From Pseudomonadota bacterium (GTDB taxonomy: Bacteria > Verrucomicrobiota > Verrucomicrobiia > Limisphaerales > SXTU01), in contig RFVF01000007.1 of assembly GCA_009922615.1 (NCBI GenBank), forward strand, positions 39,589-103,588: a DNA stretch of 64,000 nucleotides, read 5' to 3'. Below the pieces are notes generated by a model, which was not told where the DNA came from, made no database searches, and saw only the letters and a program-made list of their open reading frames with translations. This document shows, piece after piece, positions 44,373 to 53,737 of the stretch. Each line of letters opens with the position of its first letter. The stretch's first letter is position 1. Made by a program: the position numbers and the translations under genes.

Positions 44373-47300
44373 ATGGTCCGCCTGTTCACTTTCATTTTCG
44401 TCCTAACGGCGCTCGGTGCCCGCGCCGCCGAGTCCGCCACCAGCCACGACTTCTTCGAAAACAAGATTCGCCCGCTGCTCATCGAGCATTGCCTCAAGTG
44501 CCACGACGGCGCGGCGACGGACAAGCCCAAGGGCGGCCTCGCGCTCGACACTCGGGCAGGCTGGGAGAGAGGCGGCGAACACGGCCCGGCGATTGTCCCC
44601 GGCCAACCCGACAAGTCGCTCTTCATTCGCTCCATCCGTTACACGGACAAGGAGCTGCAGATGCCGCCCAAGGGCAAGCAGCTCACGCCCCAACAAATCG
44701 CGCTCTTCGAGGAATGGGTCCGCCTCGGTGCGCCCGACCCGCGCACCGGCAAGCCCTCCGGCCCACCGCTCTCCGACCCGACCGTCGTTAAGAACCACTG
44801 GGCGTTTCAGCCGGTCAAGGATCCGCCCGTGCCGCAGGTTCGCAATTCGCAATTCGCAATTCGCAATTCCATCGACGCTTTCGTCCTCGCCAAGCTCGCC
44901 CCGAAGAACTGGACCCTCTCCCCGCCTGCCGACAAGCGCACGCTCATCCGCCGCGCTTACTTCGACCTGCACGGCCTGCCGCCTTCGATCGCCGAGGTCG
45001 AAGCGTTTGTCGCGGACAAGTCGCCTGACGCCTTCGCCAAGCTCGTGGACAAGCTGCTCGCCTCGCCTCGCTACGGTGAGCGATGGGGCCGCCACTGGCT
45101 GGATGTGGCGCGTTACGCGGACACCAAGGGCTACCTTGCCGGCGACGAGCAGCGGCGCTTCGCCTTTAGTTACACCTACCGTGACTACGTCATCCGCAGT
45201 TTCAACGAGGACACGCCTTATGACCGCTTCCTCACCGAACAAATTGCCGCCGATCACTTGCCACTTGGCGACGACAAACGTGCACTGGCCGGCCTCGGTT
45301 TCCTCACCCTCGGCCGCCGTTTCTTGAACAACACCGCCGACATCATTGACGACCGCATCGACGTGGTGACGCGTGGCACGATGGGCCTGACCGTGCAGTG
45401 CGGCCGCTGCCACGACCATAAATACGACCCCGTTTCCACGAAGGAATATTACAGTCTCTACGGCATTTTCGCCTCCAGCCACGAGCCGACGGAGAAGCCG
45501 CTGCTCGGCACCCAGCCCGACCCGATGCAGCACGCCGCCTACCTCGCCGAGAAGAAGAAGCGCGAGGAAGAGATGGAGAAATACCGCGTCGAGCAACTCG
45601 ACAAACAACTCGCGAACCTGCGGAAGCGCAGCGCGGACTATCTGCTGGCCGCCGACGAAGTGGACCCGAAGGTTGCCCGCGCGTCGGCGGGTGCGAGCCG
45701 TCAGAACCGCGACAAGTATTTTCAAGAGCGCAAGCTCGTGCCCGCCGTCGTGGCGCGCTGGCAGGATTTTCTCGCGAAGGCCGCCAAGGCCAACTCGCCC
45801 GGCTCCGTCTGGTCCCTCTGGCATGCTTACGCGAAGTTGCCCGACACCAACTTCGCCGAGGAGGCCGTGAAGGTGGACACGAGCAATGCTCCGCTCGCCA
45901 TTCGCAGCTCCTTCGCCAACCCGCCCAAGACGATGAAAGAAGTCGCCGAGCGCTACGGGAAGTTGCTTACCGACGCCGACGCTGCCACGCCGCACGCGGA
46001 CAAGGACAAGGAAGCCCTGCGCCTCGCCCTGCGCGCTGCCGATGCGCCGCCGAACCTGCCCGCACCAGAGAACGACACGTTGCTCGAAGATGCTCGTCCG
46101 CGCCTGCGGCAATTGAAGGCGAAGATTGACGAGGTAGACGCCACGCATGCCGGTGCGCCCCCGCGCGCGATGGCCTTGCTCGACAACGCCTCGCCGACGA
46201 AGCCCTACGTCTTCGTGCGCGGGAATCCCGGCAACCGTGGCCCCGAAGTCGAGCGCGGCTTTCTGCAAATCGCCTCCGCCGGGAAGCTCACACCGTTCCC
46301 CTCCAAGTCCAGCGGCCGGCTCGAACTCGCCCGCGCCATCACTAGCGCGGACAACCCGCTCACCGCGCGCGTCATCGTGAACCGCGTGTGGAGCTGGCAC
46401 TTCGGCCAGGGTCTGGTTCGCACGCCCAGCGACTTCGGCGTCCGCAGCGACCCGCCGTCGCACCCGGAGTTGCTCGACTGGCTCGCGATGCGCTTCGTTG
46501 CCGACGGCTGGAGCATCAAGAAACTGCACCGCCTCATCATGCTCTCCGCAACTTACCAGCAGGCCAGCGACGACCGCGCGGAGTGCGTGAAAGCCGACCC
46601 GGCGAACACGTTGCTGTGGAAGTTCAACCGCCAGCGCCTCGACTTCGAGCAGTTCCGCGATTCGCTGCTGCTCGCGTCCGGCAAGCTTGACCTCGCCACC
46701 GGCGGGCTGCCCGTGGATTTGACCACGCAGCCGTTCAGTGGACGGCGCACCGTTTACGGCTTCATTGATCGGCAGAACCTCCCGCCGATGTTCCGCACGT
46801 TCGACTTCGCCAGCCCCGACGTGAGCGCGTCGCAGCGCTTCCAGACTACGGTGCCGCAGCAGGCGCTCTTCCTGATGAACTCGCCGTTTGTGCTGCAACA
46901 GGCGCAGGCGCTCGCGGCCCGCGATGACTTCAAGGAATTCACCACCGACGAGGGGCGCATCGCCTTCCTCTACGAGACGATTTACCAACGCCGCCCCGTT
47001 GCCGAGGAGCTGGCGATGGCCAAGACCTTTCTCAAGGCTCCGGTGGAAAAACCCGCCGACGCCGTGCCCAACGCGGGCTGGCATTATGGCTACGGCGAGT
47101 TCGACTCCGGCACGCAGCGCGTGAAACGCTTCACGCCCTTTGCCTTCTTCACCGGCGGCCAGTGGCAGGTCGGGAAAGATTTCCCGGACCAGCAGCTCGG
47201 TCATTTGCTGCTGCGCGCCGAGGGCGGCCATCCCGGGCGTGACGCCGCTCACGCAGTCATCCGCCGCTGGATTGCGCCACGCGATGGCACGGTGGCCGTA

Positions 47301-47690
47301 TCGGGTGCGCTCACGCATCCCGCGCAGCAAGGCGACGGCGTGCTGGCGCGCATCGTCAGCAGCCGCACGGGTGTCATTGGCGAAGCGGTCGCGAGGAACG
47401 GCACGGCGGAAATCAAAGCCGGCGACCTCGCGGTGCAGGCCGGCGACACGCTGGACTTCATCGTCGAATGCCAGGCGGATGACAACAGCGACAGCTTCAA
47501 CTGGGCTCCGAAGCTCAAATTCACCGATCCCGTGAAGCGCTCCAAGCAGCTCCCGCCCGGTTACGAAACCGCGTGGGACGCGAAGGCGGACTTCACCCGG
47601 CAGCGCACCGAGTCCCCGAAGAACCTGACGGCGTGGGAAAAAATCGCGCACCTTCTACTCGTGTCCAACGAAGCGGCATTCGTCGATTGA
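44373..47690 (+). CDS. DUF1549/DUF1553 planctomycete-type cytochrome protein with C-terminal sandwich
   Basis: The 1105-aa exported protein begins with a signal peptide and a haem-binding 'CLKCH' (Cys40-His44). After a linker it has DUF1549 ('RAYFDLHGLPPSIAEVE', 'SPRYGERWGRHWLDVARYAD') including the second haem motif 'VQCGRCHDHKYDP', then a coiled-coil-like charged segment, and DUF1553 ('LTARVIVNRVWSWHFGQG', 'LHRLIMLSATYQQAS'). The last ~200 residues, 'PDQQLGHLLLRAEGG' to 'DDNSDSFNWAPKLKFTD', form a separate beta-sandwich. Unlike the pair at 36524-40308, no DUF1501 gene is beside it. A TCGCAAT heptamer runs through the linker. Role in polymer oxidation is suspected, not shown. Confidence 0.87.
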   Translation: MVRLFTFIFVLTALGARAAESATSHDFFENKIRPLLIEHCLKCHDGAATDKPKGGLALDTRAGWERGGEHGPAIVPGQPDKSLFIRSIRYTDKELQMPPKGKQLTPQQIALFEEWVRLGAPDPRTGKPSGPPLSDPTVVKNHWAFQPVKDPPVPQVRNSQFAIRNSIDAFVLAKLAPKNWTLSPPADKRTLIRRAYFDLHGLPPSIAEVEAFVADKSPDAFAKLVDKLLASPRYGERWGRHWLDVARYADTKGYLAGDEQRRFAFSYTYRDYVIRSFNEDTPYDRFLTEQIAADHLPLGDDKRALAGLGFLTLGRRFLNNTADIIDDRIDVVTRGTMGLTVQCGRCHDHKYDPVSTKEYYSLYGIFASSHEPTEKPLLGTQPDPMQHAAYLAEKKKREEEMEKYRVEQLDKQLANLRKRSADYLLAADEVDPKVARASAGASRQNRDKYFQERKLVPAVVARWQDFLAKAAKANSPGSVWSLWHAYAKLPDTNFAEEAVKVDTSNAPLAIRSSFANPPKTMKEVAERYGKLLTDADAATPHADKDKEALRLALRAADAPPNLPAPENDTLLEDARPRLRQLKAKIDEVDATHAGAPPRAMALLDNASPTKPYVFVRGNPGNRGPEVERGFLQIASAGKLTPFPSKSSGRLELARAITSADNPLTARVIVNRVWSWHFGQGLVRTPSDFGVRSDPPSHPELLDWLAMRFVADGWSIKKLHRLIMLSATYQQASDDRAECVKADPANTLLWKFNRQRLDFEQFRDSLLLASGKLDLATGGLPVDLTTQPFSGRRTVYGFIDRQNLPPMFRTFDFASPDVSASQRFQTTVPQQALFLMNSPFVLQQAQALAARDDFKEFTTDEGRIAFLYETIYQRRPVAEELAMAKTFLKAPVEKPADAVPNAGWHYGYGEFDSGTQRVKRFTPFAFFTGGQWQVGKDFPDQQLGHLLLRAEGGHPGRDAAHAVIRRWIAPRDGTVAVSGALTHPAQQGDGVLARIVSSRTGVIGEAVARNGTAEIKAGDLAVQAGDTLDFIVECQADDNSDSFNWAPKLKFTDPVKRSKQLPPGYETAWDAKADFTRQRTESPKNLTAWEKIAHLLLVSNEAAFVD
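44840..44867. repeat. TCGCAAT x4 tandem repeat inside CDS
   Basis: Four perfect copies of the 7-base unit TCGCAAT (44840-44867) lie in the linker between the cytochrome and DUF1549 modules of the 44373 gene and encode 'VRNSQFAIRNSIDA'. Because seven is not a multiple of three, gain or loss of one unit would shift the frame. Whether it varies in nature cannot be seen here. Confidence 0.8.
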
Positions 47691-47695
47691 AGCGC

Positions 47696-48778
47696 ATGAC
47701 GCGCCTCCGCAATGTGTTTTGCGTCGTGGCCGACTGTCACGCGCCGTCGGGCCATTACCGGTCGCTGTGGCAACGCCATTTCTACGAGGGCCTGCGCGCC
47801 GTGGTGGACCGGCTCGCGCTCCCCGAAAACCTCGATTGGACCTGGGCGCGCCGCCCGACGGCCGAGCACGGGGACGCCCGCGCGCGCACCAGCGAAGCGT
47901 TGGCCGAACAAATCCTGCGCACCCGCGCGGCGCACGGTCTGGACGCCGTCATCTCCTACTGCTTCGCGCGCGACCTGGACCCGGAAGCCGTGCGGCGCGT
48001 CGTCGCGGCGGGCGTGCCGTGGGTGAATTTCTTCTGCGACAGCACCTATCGCTTCGCCGAAGTCGAGCCGCTCGCAAGCGTTGTCTCGCTCAACTGGTTT
48101 GTTGAGCACTCAACCATTCCCGACTACCGCGCGCTGGGCGTGCCGTTCGTCTGCCTGCCCTACGCCTTCAACCCCGCGCATTTGCCCGACTGTCACGGCG
48201 GCCCCGTGACGCGCTCAGCGGCCTTCATCGGCATGCCCACCGGCCCGCGCGTGGCGCAGCTCGGCCAACTGCTCGCCGCCGGGGTGGCACTGGAAATTCG
48301 CGGCCCGGGCTGGGACACGGAACCCGCCGGCGAGGACGCGCGGCAGGCCATGTCATTTCACGGCCTGAGCGACCACCTGCACCGGCAATCGCACTGGCCC
48401 GCCGTCCATGCGCACGCTCAGGGCCCGCTGCCCGACGACGAACTGCCGGCCTACCTGCGCGGCTGCCAGGTCGTGCTAGGCTTGAACCAGGCGCTCGATG
48501 CGCACGGCCGCCACCTGAGCTACCTCAAACTTCGCGACCTCGAATTCCCCGGCCACGGCTGCTGCTACCTCACGGAGCACAACGCCGATGTGGCCGCCGC
48601 GCTCGATGTGGGCCGCGAAGTGCTGACCTACCACTCGCTCGAGGAAGCCGCGTTGCAACTGCTCGAACTGCAACATCAACCCGCCCGCGCCGCACAGATC
48701 GGAGCCGCCGGTCGCCGCCGCGTGCTGGCGGAACACACCTGGGCCGCGCGCCTGCCGGAGTTGGCGGCCGTGCTGTGA
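47696..48778 (+). CDS. CgeB-like glycosyltransferase
   Basis: ATG 47696, five bases after the preceding stop, starts a 360-aa protein of the CgeB/DUF3880-type glycosyltransferases. N-terminal half: 'HAPSGHYRSLWQRHFYEG', 'VISYCFARDLDPE', 'VPWVNFFCDSTYRF'; C-terminal half: 'CQVVLGLNQALDAHGRH', 'LKLRDLEFPGHGCCYLTEHN', 'EVLTYHSLEEAA', which fits the nucleotide-sugar-binding region with an N-terminal DUF3880-like module. It has no signal peptide. Donor and acceptor are unknown. It opens the polysaccharide cluster and is followed 37 bases later by the flippase. Confidence 0.78.
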   Translation: MTRLRNVFCVVADCHAPSGHYRSLWQRHFYEGLRAVVDRLALPENLDWTWARRPTAEHGDARARTSEALAEQILRTRAAHGLDAVISYCFARDLDPEAVRRVVAAGVPWVNFFCDSTYRFAEVEPLASVVSLNWFVEHSTIPDYRALGVPFVCLPYAFNPAHLPDCHGGPVTRSAAFIGMPTGPRVAQLGQLLAAGVALEIRGPGWDTEPAGEDARQAMSFHGLSDHLHRQSHWPAVHAHAQGPLPDDELPAYLRGCQVVLGLNQALDAHGRHLSYLKLRDLEFPGHGCCYLTEHNADVAAALDVGREVLTYHSLEEAALQLLELQHQPARAAQIGAAGRRRVLAEHTWAARLPELAAVL

Positions 48779-48815
48779 ACTACGGGAAATTGCCACTTGC
48801 GAGCGACGAGCGGCG

Positions 48816-50231
48816 GTGGACACTCTCACCGAGTTGAAAGATTCCTTTCGGTCATTCATCCGCCGCGTGCTGGGCTCGGCTTTGCTGTGGTCGTGGGGCA
48901 TGAACGCCTTGCGCATCGGGGCCACGCTCATCCTGCTGCCGCTGCTACTGCGCCACCTCGCGCCGGCGGAGCTGGGCATACACTACCTGCTCGCCAGCCT
49001 GATGGTGCTGGCACCGCTGTTGGATTTCGGCTTCAGCAACGCCTTGTGGCGCGCAGTCGCGCACGCTCAGGCGGGCGGGCGCGAGTTGCCGACGGAAGGC
49101 TTGGCCGACGCACCTGCGGCCGATTCTCCGGCGAATCACACCTTGCAATGGCATTTGCTGCACACGGCACGCCACACCTGCGCGCGGCTGGCGTGGATCG
49201 CCGCACCGGTGTTGGCGCTGGGCGGTTCGGTGGCGGTCGCCGCGCGCATCGCGGAAGTGCCCGCGCCTGCGCAGGCGTGGGCGGCGTTGGCGCTAACGTG
49301 GCTCACCGCCGTGGCGGAAGTGCATACCGGCTGGTGGGGGATGTTCCTACTCGGGCTGAACCGGCCGGTGGATTACGCGCGCTGCAATCTGATCGGCTAC
49401 GCGCTGCGGCTCGCACTGGCCGCGCTGCTCCTGTGGCTAGGCGCGGGTGTGGTGAGCGTGCCGGCAGCGGCGTTGGCGGGCGTGGCGGTGCAACGCGCAT
49501 TGATGCGGCGCGAATGCCGACGGCACTTGCCCATGCCGGAGCCGGCGAGCGAGCGGTCAGTCGTGCGGATGCTGGCGGAGCGTCTGTGGCCGAACGCACG
49601 ACGCATGGGCGCGGTGTCCCTCAGCGGTTTTCTCGGCACGCAGGCTTTATTGTTAATCAGTCTCGCGTGTTTTGGCCTCACGGCGACCGGCCAGTTCGGA
49701 TTGTCGCTCCAACTGATGACCGTGAGTCAGGGCATGGCCGCCGTTTGGATGAACGTGAAATGGCCCGAGCTGGCGCAGCGGCGCACGCGCGGTGATCTCG
49801 CGGGCCTGCGCACGCTGATGCGGCGTCGCCTCTGGCCCGCGCTGCTCACGTGCGCGGCGCTAAGTGGTGGAGCCATGCTGCTCGCGCCGCCGTTGCTGGC
49901 GTGGTTCGCGCCGGACAAAGCCGCGCTGCCGGCCGCGTGGCTCGCAGTGATGGCAGTGACGGCACTGTTGGAATTGCACTTGTCTTTCTGGGGCGTGTTT
50001 TTGTTCGCGGGTAATCAAGTGCCCTACGTCTGGCCGGTCGTGGGTAGCAACGTCGCAAGCCTGCTCCTCGCCGCCTGGCTCGCCACCCATTCGCCGCTCG
50101 GCCTCGGCGCGCTGGCGCTCGCGCCGCTGCTCGTCGGACTGGCGTTCAACTACTGGCACTGGCCGCGCGTGGGCGCGGCGCAACTCGGCGTGACCTGGCC
50201 GCGCCTGATGCTCGCGCGCACTCCGGCTTGA
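48816..50231 (+). CDS. Wzx-like polysaccharide flippase (MATE/MOP superfamily)
   Basis: The 471-aa protein is highly hydrophobic with about 12 membrane segments, including 'ATLILLPLLLRHLAP', 'ALAALLLWLGAGVVSVPAAA', 'FLGTQALLLISLACFGLTA' and 'VASLLLAAWLATHSPLGLGA', separated by basic loops. This is the usual layout of the polysaccharide transport (MOP) family, which moves lipid-linked glycan units across the inner membrane. It starts with GTG at 48816. Its neighbours (glycosyltransferases, Wzy-like protein, FkbM) support a Wzx role. No specific motif proves substrate; the flippase call is by topology and context. Confidence 0.8.
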   Translation: MDTLTELKDSFRSFIRRVLGSALLWSWGMNALRIGATLILLPLLLRHLAPAELGIHYLLASLMVLAPLLDFGFSNALWRAVAHAQAGGRELPTEGLADAPAADSPANHTLQWHLLHTARHTCARLAWIAAPVLALGGSVAVAARIAEVPAPAQAWAALALTWLTAVAEVHTGWWGMFLLGLNRPVDYARCNLIGYALRLALAALLLWLGAGVVSVPAAALAGVAVQRALMRRECRRHLPMPEPASERSVVRMLAERLWPNARRMGAVSLSGFLGTQALLLISLACFGLTATGQFGLSLQLMTVSQGMAAVWMNVKWPELAQRRTRGDLAGLRTLMRRRLWPALLTCAALSGGAMLLAPPLLAWFAPDKAALPAAWLAVMAVTALLELHLSFWGVFLFAGNQVPYVWPVVGSNVASLLLAAWLATHSPLGLGALALAPLLVGLAFNYWHWPRVGAAQLGVTWPRLMLARTPA

Positions 50232-50232
50232 G

Positions 50233-51123
50233 ATGAATCCCCTGCGCGCCCTGACCCGGCCTGAATACGCCTTCCGACCCCGGCAGGTGTTCACACGTTT
50301 GTGCCGCGCGCTGACGGCGCGGCCCGCCTGCGCTGAGGTGCGGCTGCCGTGGGGCGACACGGTGCGCGTGTGTCCGCACGAGACCATCGGCTCGGACATC
50401 TGGCATCTCGGCTTGTTTGATTTGCCCGTGGCCGAAGTGCTCTGGCGGCTGCTGGAAACTGGCGAACGCGCCCTAGACATCGGTGCGAATCTCGGCCAAA
50501 TGACGAGTCTGTTGCGCTGTAAGGCCGGGCCGACTGGGCACGTCATCGCCTTCGAGCCGCACCAGGAATTGTTTGCAGCACTCGAATTTTTGCGCGACGC
50601 GCCGGTGAACCAGCGCCGCGTCGCGCCGCTCGGACTGGTGCAGGCGGGCTTGAGCGATGCCGCAGGCCAGGCGTGGCTCGATCCCGGGCCGCAGTGGGCA
50701 GCCAACCGGGGCTTAAGCCGCGTCGTCACGGCGGCCAATGGTCCGAGAGGAGTGAGCATCGAGTTGAAAACTTTGGATGAATGCGTGCCGCCCGACGCGC
50801 GCATCGGCGTTGCGAAACTCGACGTGGAAGGTCACGAACTCGCCGTGTTGCGCGGAGCCACGCGCATACTGGCCAGCGGCGCGGTGCGCGACTGGGTGTT
50901 TGAAGATTTGGGCGCGCAACCGTCGGCGGCTACGGCGCTGTTCCAAACCCACGGCTACGCGATCTTCGTGCTGCAAACGCGCTGGCGCGGACCGGGTTTG
51001 CGCGCTCTCAATGCGACCGCGAGCGGCGCGGACTTGCCGCACAATTTCCTCGCGACTCGCGCGCCAGAGCGCGCCCGCGAACGGCTGGCCTCTGGCGGTT
51101 GGCACGTTTTGCGCGGCGCATGA
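50233..51123 (+). CDS. FkbM family methyltransferase
   Basis: The 296-aa protein has the SAM-binding pattern 'ALDIGANLGQMTSLLRCKAG' (D-I-G-A-N-x-G), 'HVIAFEPHQELFAALEF', and 'IGVAKLDVEGHELAVLRGA' characteristic of FkbM-type methyltransferases. They O-methylate sugars or other hydroxyl groups. In this cluster the target is probably a glycan residue. It begins one base after the flippase stop and its stop overlaps the next start (ATGA), so it is translationally coupled. No membrane segments. Confidence 0.88.
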   Translation: MNPLRALTRPEYAFRPRQVFTRLCRALTARPACAEVRLPWGDTVRVCPHETIGSDIWHLGLFDLPVAEVLWRLLETGERALDIGANLGQMTSLLRCKAGPTGHVIAFEPHQELFAALEFLRDAPVNQRRVAPLGLVQAGLSDAAGQAWLDPGPQWAANRGLSRVVTAANGPRGVSIELKTLDECVPPDARIGVAKLDVEGHELAVLRGATRILASGAVRDWVFEDLGAQPSAATALFQTHGYAIFVLQTRWRGPGLRALNATASGADLPHNFLATRAPERARERLASGGWHVLRGA

Positions 51124-52235
51124 AACCCCGAGTTCCAGTGCGTGTGCTGCTGATTCACGGCGAAGCGATTTACTTCGGCGGTGCAGAAACCCTGCTCACA
51201 CGCTTGGTCACGGCGGGGCTGGGTGCTGACGTGCAACTCACGGTGGCGCGCGTCACGGGCGGTCCGCTGGCGCGGGCGTTGCCGGCGCACGTTGCGACGG
51301 TTAATTTGCCGCCGAACCAACCGTTTTCCCCCGGCGGTTTCCGACGGCAACTCGGCGCGTTGCCACTGGGTGAATGCGAAGTGCTGCACGCGTGGGGCAC
51401 GCGCAGTTGGGAACTCGCCGCGCTCGCGGGCCAGTTGGCGAACCGACCCGTCGTCGGCACGCTACACGATCATCCGGAAGCGGATTATCTCACGCCGACG
51501 CGCCGGCGGCTGATGCGCTGGCTCGCGCGCTGGGGTTTGCAACGCGTGACCACGGTTTCGCAAACGCTGCGTGACGCGTGTGTCGCGGCGGGCTGGCCGC
51601 CGGAGAAACTGACCGTGATTCGCAACGGCGTCACGGTGCCGCCGGCCGTGCCGCGCGTGGTTGGCCAGCCCGTGCGCTTTGGTTTTCTCGGCTCGCTCAC
51701 GGCGGCGAAGGGCTTGCCCGATTTGCTCGGGAGCGCCGCCGCGCTGGCCCGTCGCGCTTCGAGTGGTTGGGAACTGCACATCGCCGGGACCGCGCAGACT
51801 CCGGCGGAGGCAGCCCAGTTGCGCACGTGGCAGGAGGCGTGGCACGACAACGCTTGGTGGGCGCAAGTTCACTGGCACGGCGGGGTCGTGGCGGAAGAGT
51901 TCCTCTGCCGCATTGATGTGTTGATTGTGCCTTCGCGCGCGTTTGAGACGTTCAGCTTGGCATTGGCCGAGGCCGCGTTAGCCGGAGTGCCGACGATCGC
52001 GGCCAACTTCGGTGCTTTGCCCGAGCTGGTGCGTGACGGGCGAACTGGCCGACTGTTTGCGCCCGGAGACGCGGAGGCGTGCGGCACCATCATGGCCGAG
52101 TTGTTGGTCCATCCAAACTCGATCTCCTTGATGGGTGAAGCCGCGCGCACGGTCGTCGCTCAAGAATGTTCGTTTGAGAAAATGATTGCGGCTTACCGGA
52201 CCATCCTTTCTGCTGAAGCGCAAAATGGACGCTAG
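51120..52235 (+). CDS. Glycosyltransferase family 4 (GT-B) protein
   Basis: ATG 51120 overlaps the stop of the methyltransferase gene. The 371-aa product has an N-terminal acceptor domain ('VRVLLIHGEAIYFGGAETLL', 'HAWGTRSWELAALAG', 'VVGTLHDHPEAD') and a C-terminal nucleotide-sugar domain with 'VRFGFLGSLTAAKGLPDLL', 'VDVLIVPSRAFETFSLALAE'-like 'IDVLIVPSRAFETFSLALAE' and 'AEAALAGVPTIAANFGALPE' holding the conserved E-x7-E pattern. This is the GT4 (retaining) layout. It would transfer a hexose or hexosamine during repeat-unit synthesis. It overlaps the next gene by 11 bases. Confidence 0.87.
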   Translation: MKPRVPVRVLLIHGEAIYFGGAETLLTRLVTAGLGADVQLTVARVTGGPLARALPAHVATVNLPPNQPFSPGGFRRQLGALPLGECEVLHAWGTRSWELAALAGQLANRPVVGTLHDHPEADYLTPTRRRLMRWLARWGLQRVTTVSQTLRDACVAAGWPPEKLTVIRNGVTVPPAVPRVVGQPVRFGFLGSLTAAKGLPDLLGSAAALARRASSGWELHIAGTAQTPAEAAQLRTWQEAWHDNAWWAQVHWHGGVVAEEFLCRIDVLIVPSRAFETFSLALAEAALAGVPTIAANFGALPELVRDGRTGRLFAPGDAEACGTIMAELLVHPNSISLMGEAARTVVAQECSFEKMIAAYRTILSAEAQNGR

Positions 52236-53733
52236 TGCCAACAATTTGGGCCGTCTGCTCGTGTTCGCGCTGATGGTGCCGTTGAGCATTTTGCTCGGCA
52301 TGCTGCTCGTCACGCCGATGTCGTTCACGAGCCTGCTGGGCGTGGGGTTGATGGCGGGGACATTGAGCTTGCCCATCTTCCTGCGGTGGCATCACACGCT
52401 GGTGATCGGGCTGTGGAACGCGGTGCTGGTGATTCCATTTCTTCCCGGGCAACCGCCGCTCTGGGTGTTGGTGGCGGCCCTCAGCTTGACCATCGCGGTG
52501 GTGAGCCGGACGTTGCGGCATGAATCGAATTTCATTTGGGTGCGCTCGGTAGCCTTGCCGCTGTTGCTGCTCGGGGTGATCGTGGCGGTGACGGTGGTCT
52601 TCCGGGGTTTCGGTTCGCGGGCGCTCGGTTCGGAGATGTGGGGAGCCAAACGCTACCTGGGCGTGCTGGGGGCGATTCTGGGCTATTTCGCGCTGACCTC
52701 CGCCAGAATCCCGCCGGCCCGGGCCAAACTGATGGCGGGGATTTTCTTCCTGTCCGGGGTGACGGCTATTTTCAGTGACCTCGCGTTTGCGGGCGGCTCG
52801 GCATTTTACTGGTTGTTCCTCTTTTTCCCGACCGACGTGGCGTTCAACCAAGCGATAACTGCGGGCTCGTTGCAGCGGTTCACGGGCATGGCGTGGATGG
52901 CACAGGCGGGCTACTGGTTCATGTTGCTGCGCTACGGAATCCGGGGCGTGGTGGATGTGCGACGACCGTGGCGCCTGCTAGTTTTCTCCGCGCTGTTCAT
53001 GGTGGGTTTGTTCGGTGGCTTTCGTTCCTCGATCATTCTCTTCGCATTGTTGTTTCTGGCCCAATTCTGGTTTGAGCGGCTGTTATGGACGAAGCTGTTC
53101 CTGGTGGTTTGTCTGGGGAGCTTATTGCTGGGTTCCCTGATCGTGGCATTTGCGGACCGGCTGCCGATGCCGGTGCAGCGCAGCCTGAGCTTCCTGCCGA
53201 TTCAAGTGCATCCCGCCGCTCGTCAGGATGCGCAGGGCACGCTGGATTGGCGATTGCAAATGTGGCGGGTGGTGCTGCCAGAAGTGCCCCAATACTTATG
53301 GCTGGGCAAGGGCTATACGTTCAGCGGCACGGATTACCAACTGATGCAGGAAGCCATCCGGCGTGGGTTGTTCACGGCATATGAGGACACGCTGGTCAGC
53401 GGCAATTATCACAACGGCCTGCTGACGCTGATCATTCCCTTTGGCCTGCCGGGCACGCTGGCGTTCACGGCCTTTCTCCTGGCCGGGTGGCGGGTGTTGC
53501 ACCGCAATTATCAGCACGGGCCCGTGTCCCTGAGCCGGGTGAACACCTTTCTGATCGCCTACTTCTCCGCCCGGCTGATTTTCTACCTGGTGTTCTACGG
53601 CCAGTTCGACATCGACCTGATGGTGTTCACGGGCGTGGTGGCGTTGAGCCTCTCGCTCAACGGTGGCGTCCATGCTCCTCCTTCTGGGCAACGCCCGCTT
53701 CCGCTGCGCCCGCCCGGACCAGTTCCTGCGTGA
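52225..53733 (+). CDS. Wzy-like O-antigen/polysaccharide polymerase or ligase
   Basis: ATG 52225 gives a 502-aa protein with about 11-12 membrane segments ('LLVFALMVPLSILLGMLLVT', 'VALPLLLLGVIVAVTVVF', 'LLVFSALFMVGLFGGFRSSI', 'LFLVVCLGSLLLGSLIVAFA') and a large periplasmic loop carrying 'WRLQMWRVVLPEVPQYLWLG' and 'TLVSGNYHNGLLTLIIPFGL'. The W-R-x-x-x-W and N/H-N-x-x-L patterns are typical of the WaaL/Wzy family, which link or polymerise lipid-borne glycans. Its setting among transferases and a flippase supports polymerase. An earlier in-frame start at 52186 is possible but would overlap the upstream gene further. Confidence 0.78.
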   Translation: MDASANNLGRLLVFALMVPLSILLGMLLVTPMSFTSLLGVGLMAGTLSLPIFLRWHHTLVIGLWNAVLVIPFLPGQPPLWVLVAALSLTIAVVSRTLRHESNFIWVRSVALPLLLLGVIVAVTVVFRGFGSRALGSEMWGAKRYLGVLGAILGYFALTSARIPPARAKLMAGIFFLSGVTAIFSDLAFAGGSAFYWLFLFFPTDVAFNQAITAGSLQRFTGMAWMAQAGYWFMLLRYGIRGVVDVRRPWRLLVFSALFMVGLFGGFRSSIILFALLFLAQFWFERLLWTKLFLVVCLGSLLLGSLIVAFADRLPMPVQRSLSFLPIQVHPAARQDAQGTLDWRLQMWRVVLPEVPQYLWLGKGYTFSGTDYQLMQEAIRRGLFTAYEDTLVSGNYHNGLLTLIIPFGLPGTLAFTAFLLAGWRVLHRNYQHGPVSLSRVNTFLIAYFSARLIFYLVFYGQFDIDLMVFTGVVALSLSLNGGVHAPPSGQRPLPLRPPGPVPA

Positions 53734-53737
53734 AGCC

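Noticed and set aside
44403..47651. 1082-aa minus-strand open frame opposite the 44373 cytochrome gene
   Set aside because: Mirror of a well-supported gene; the plus strand has both haem motifs and a signal peptide.
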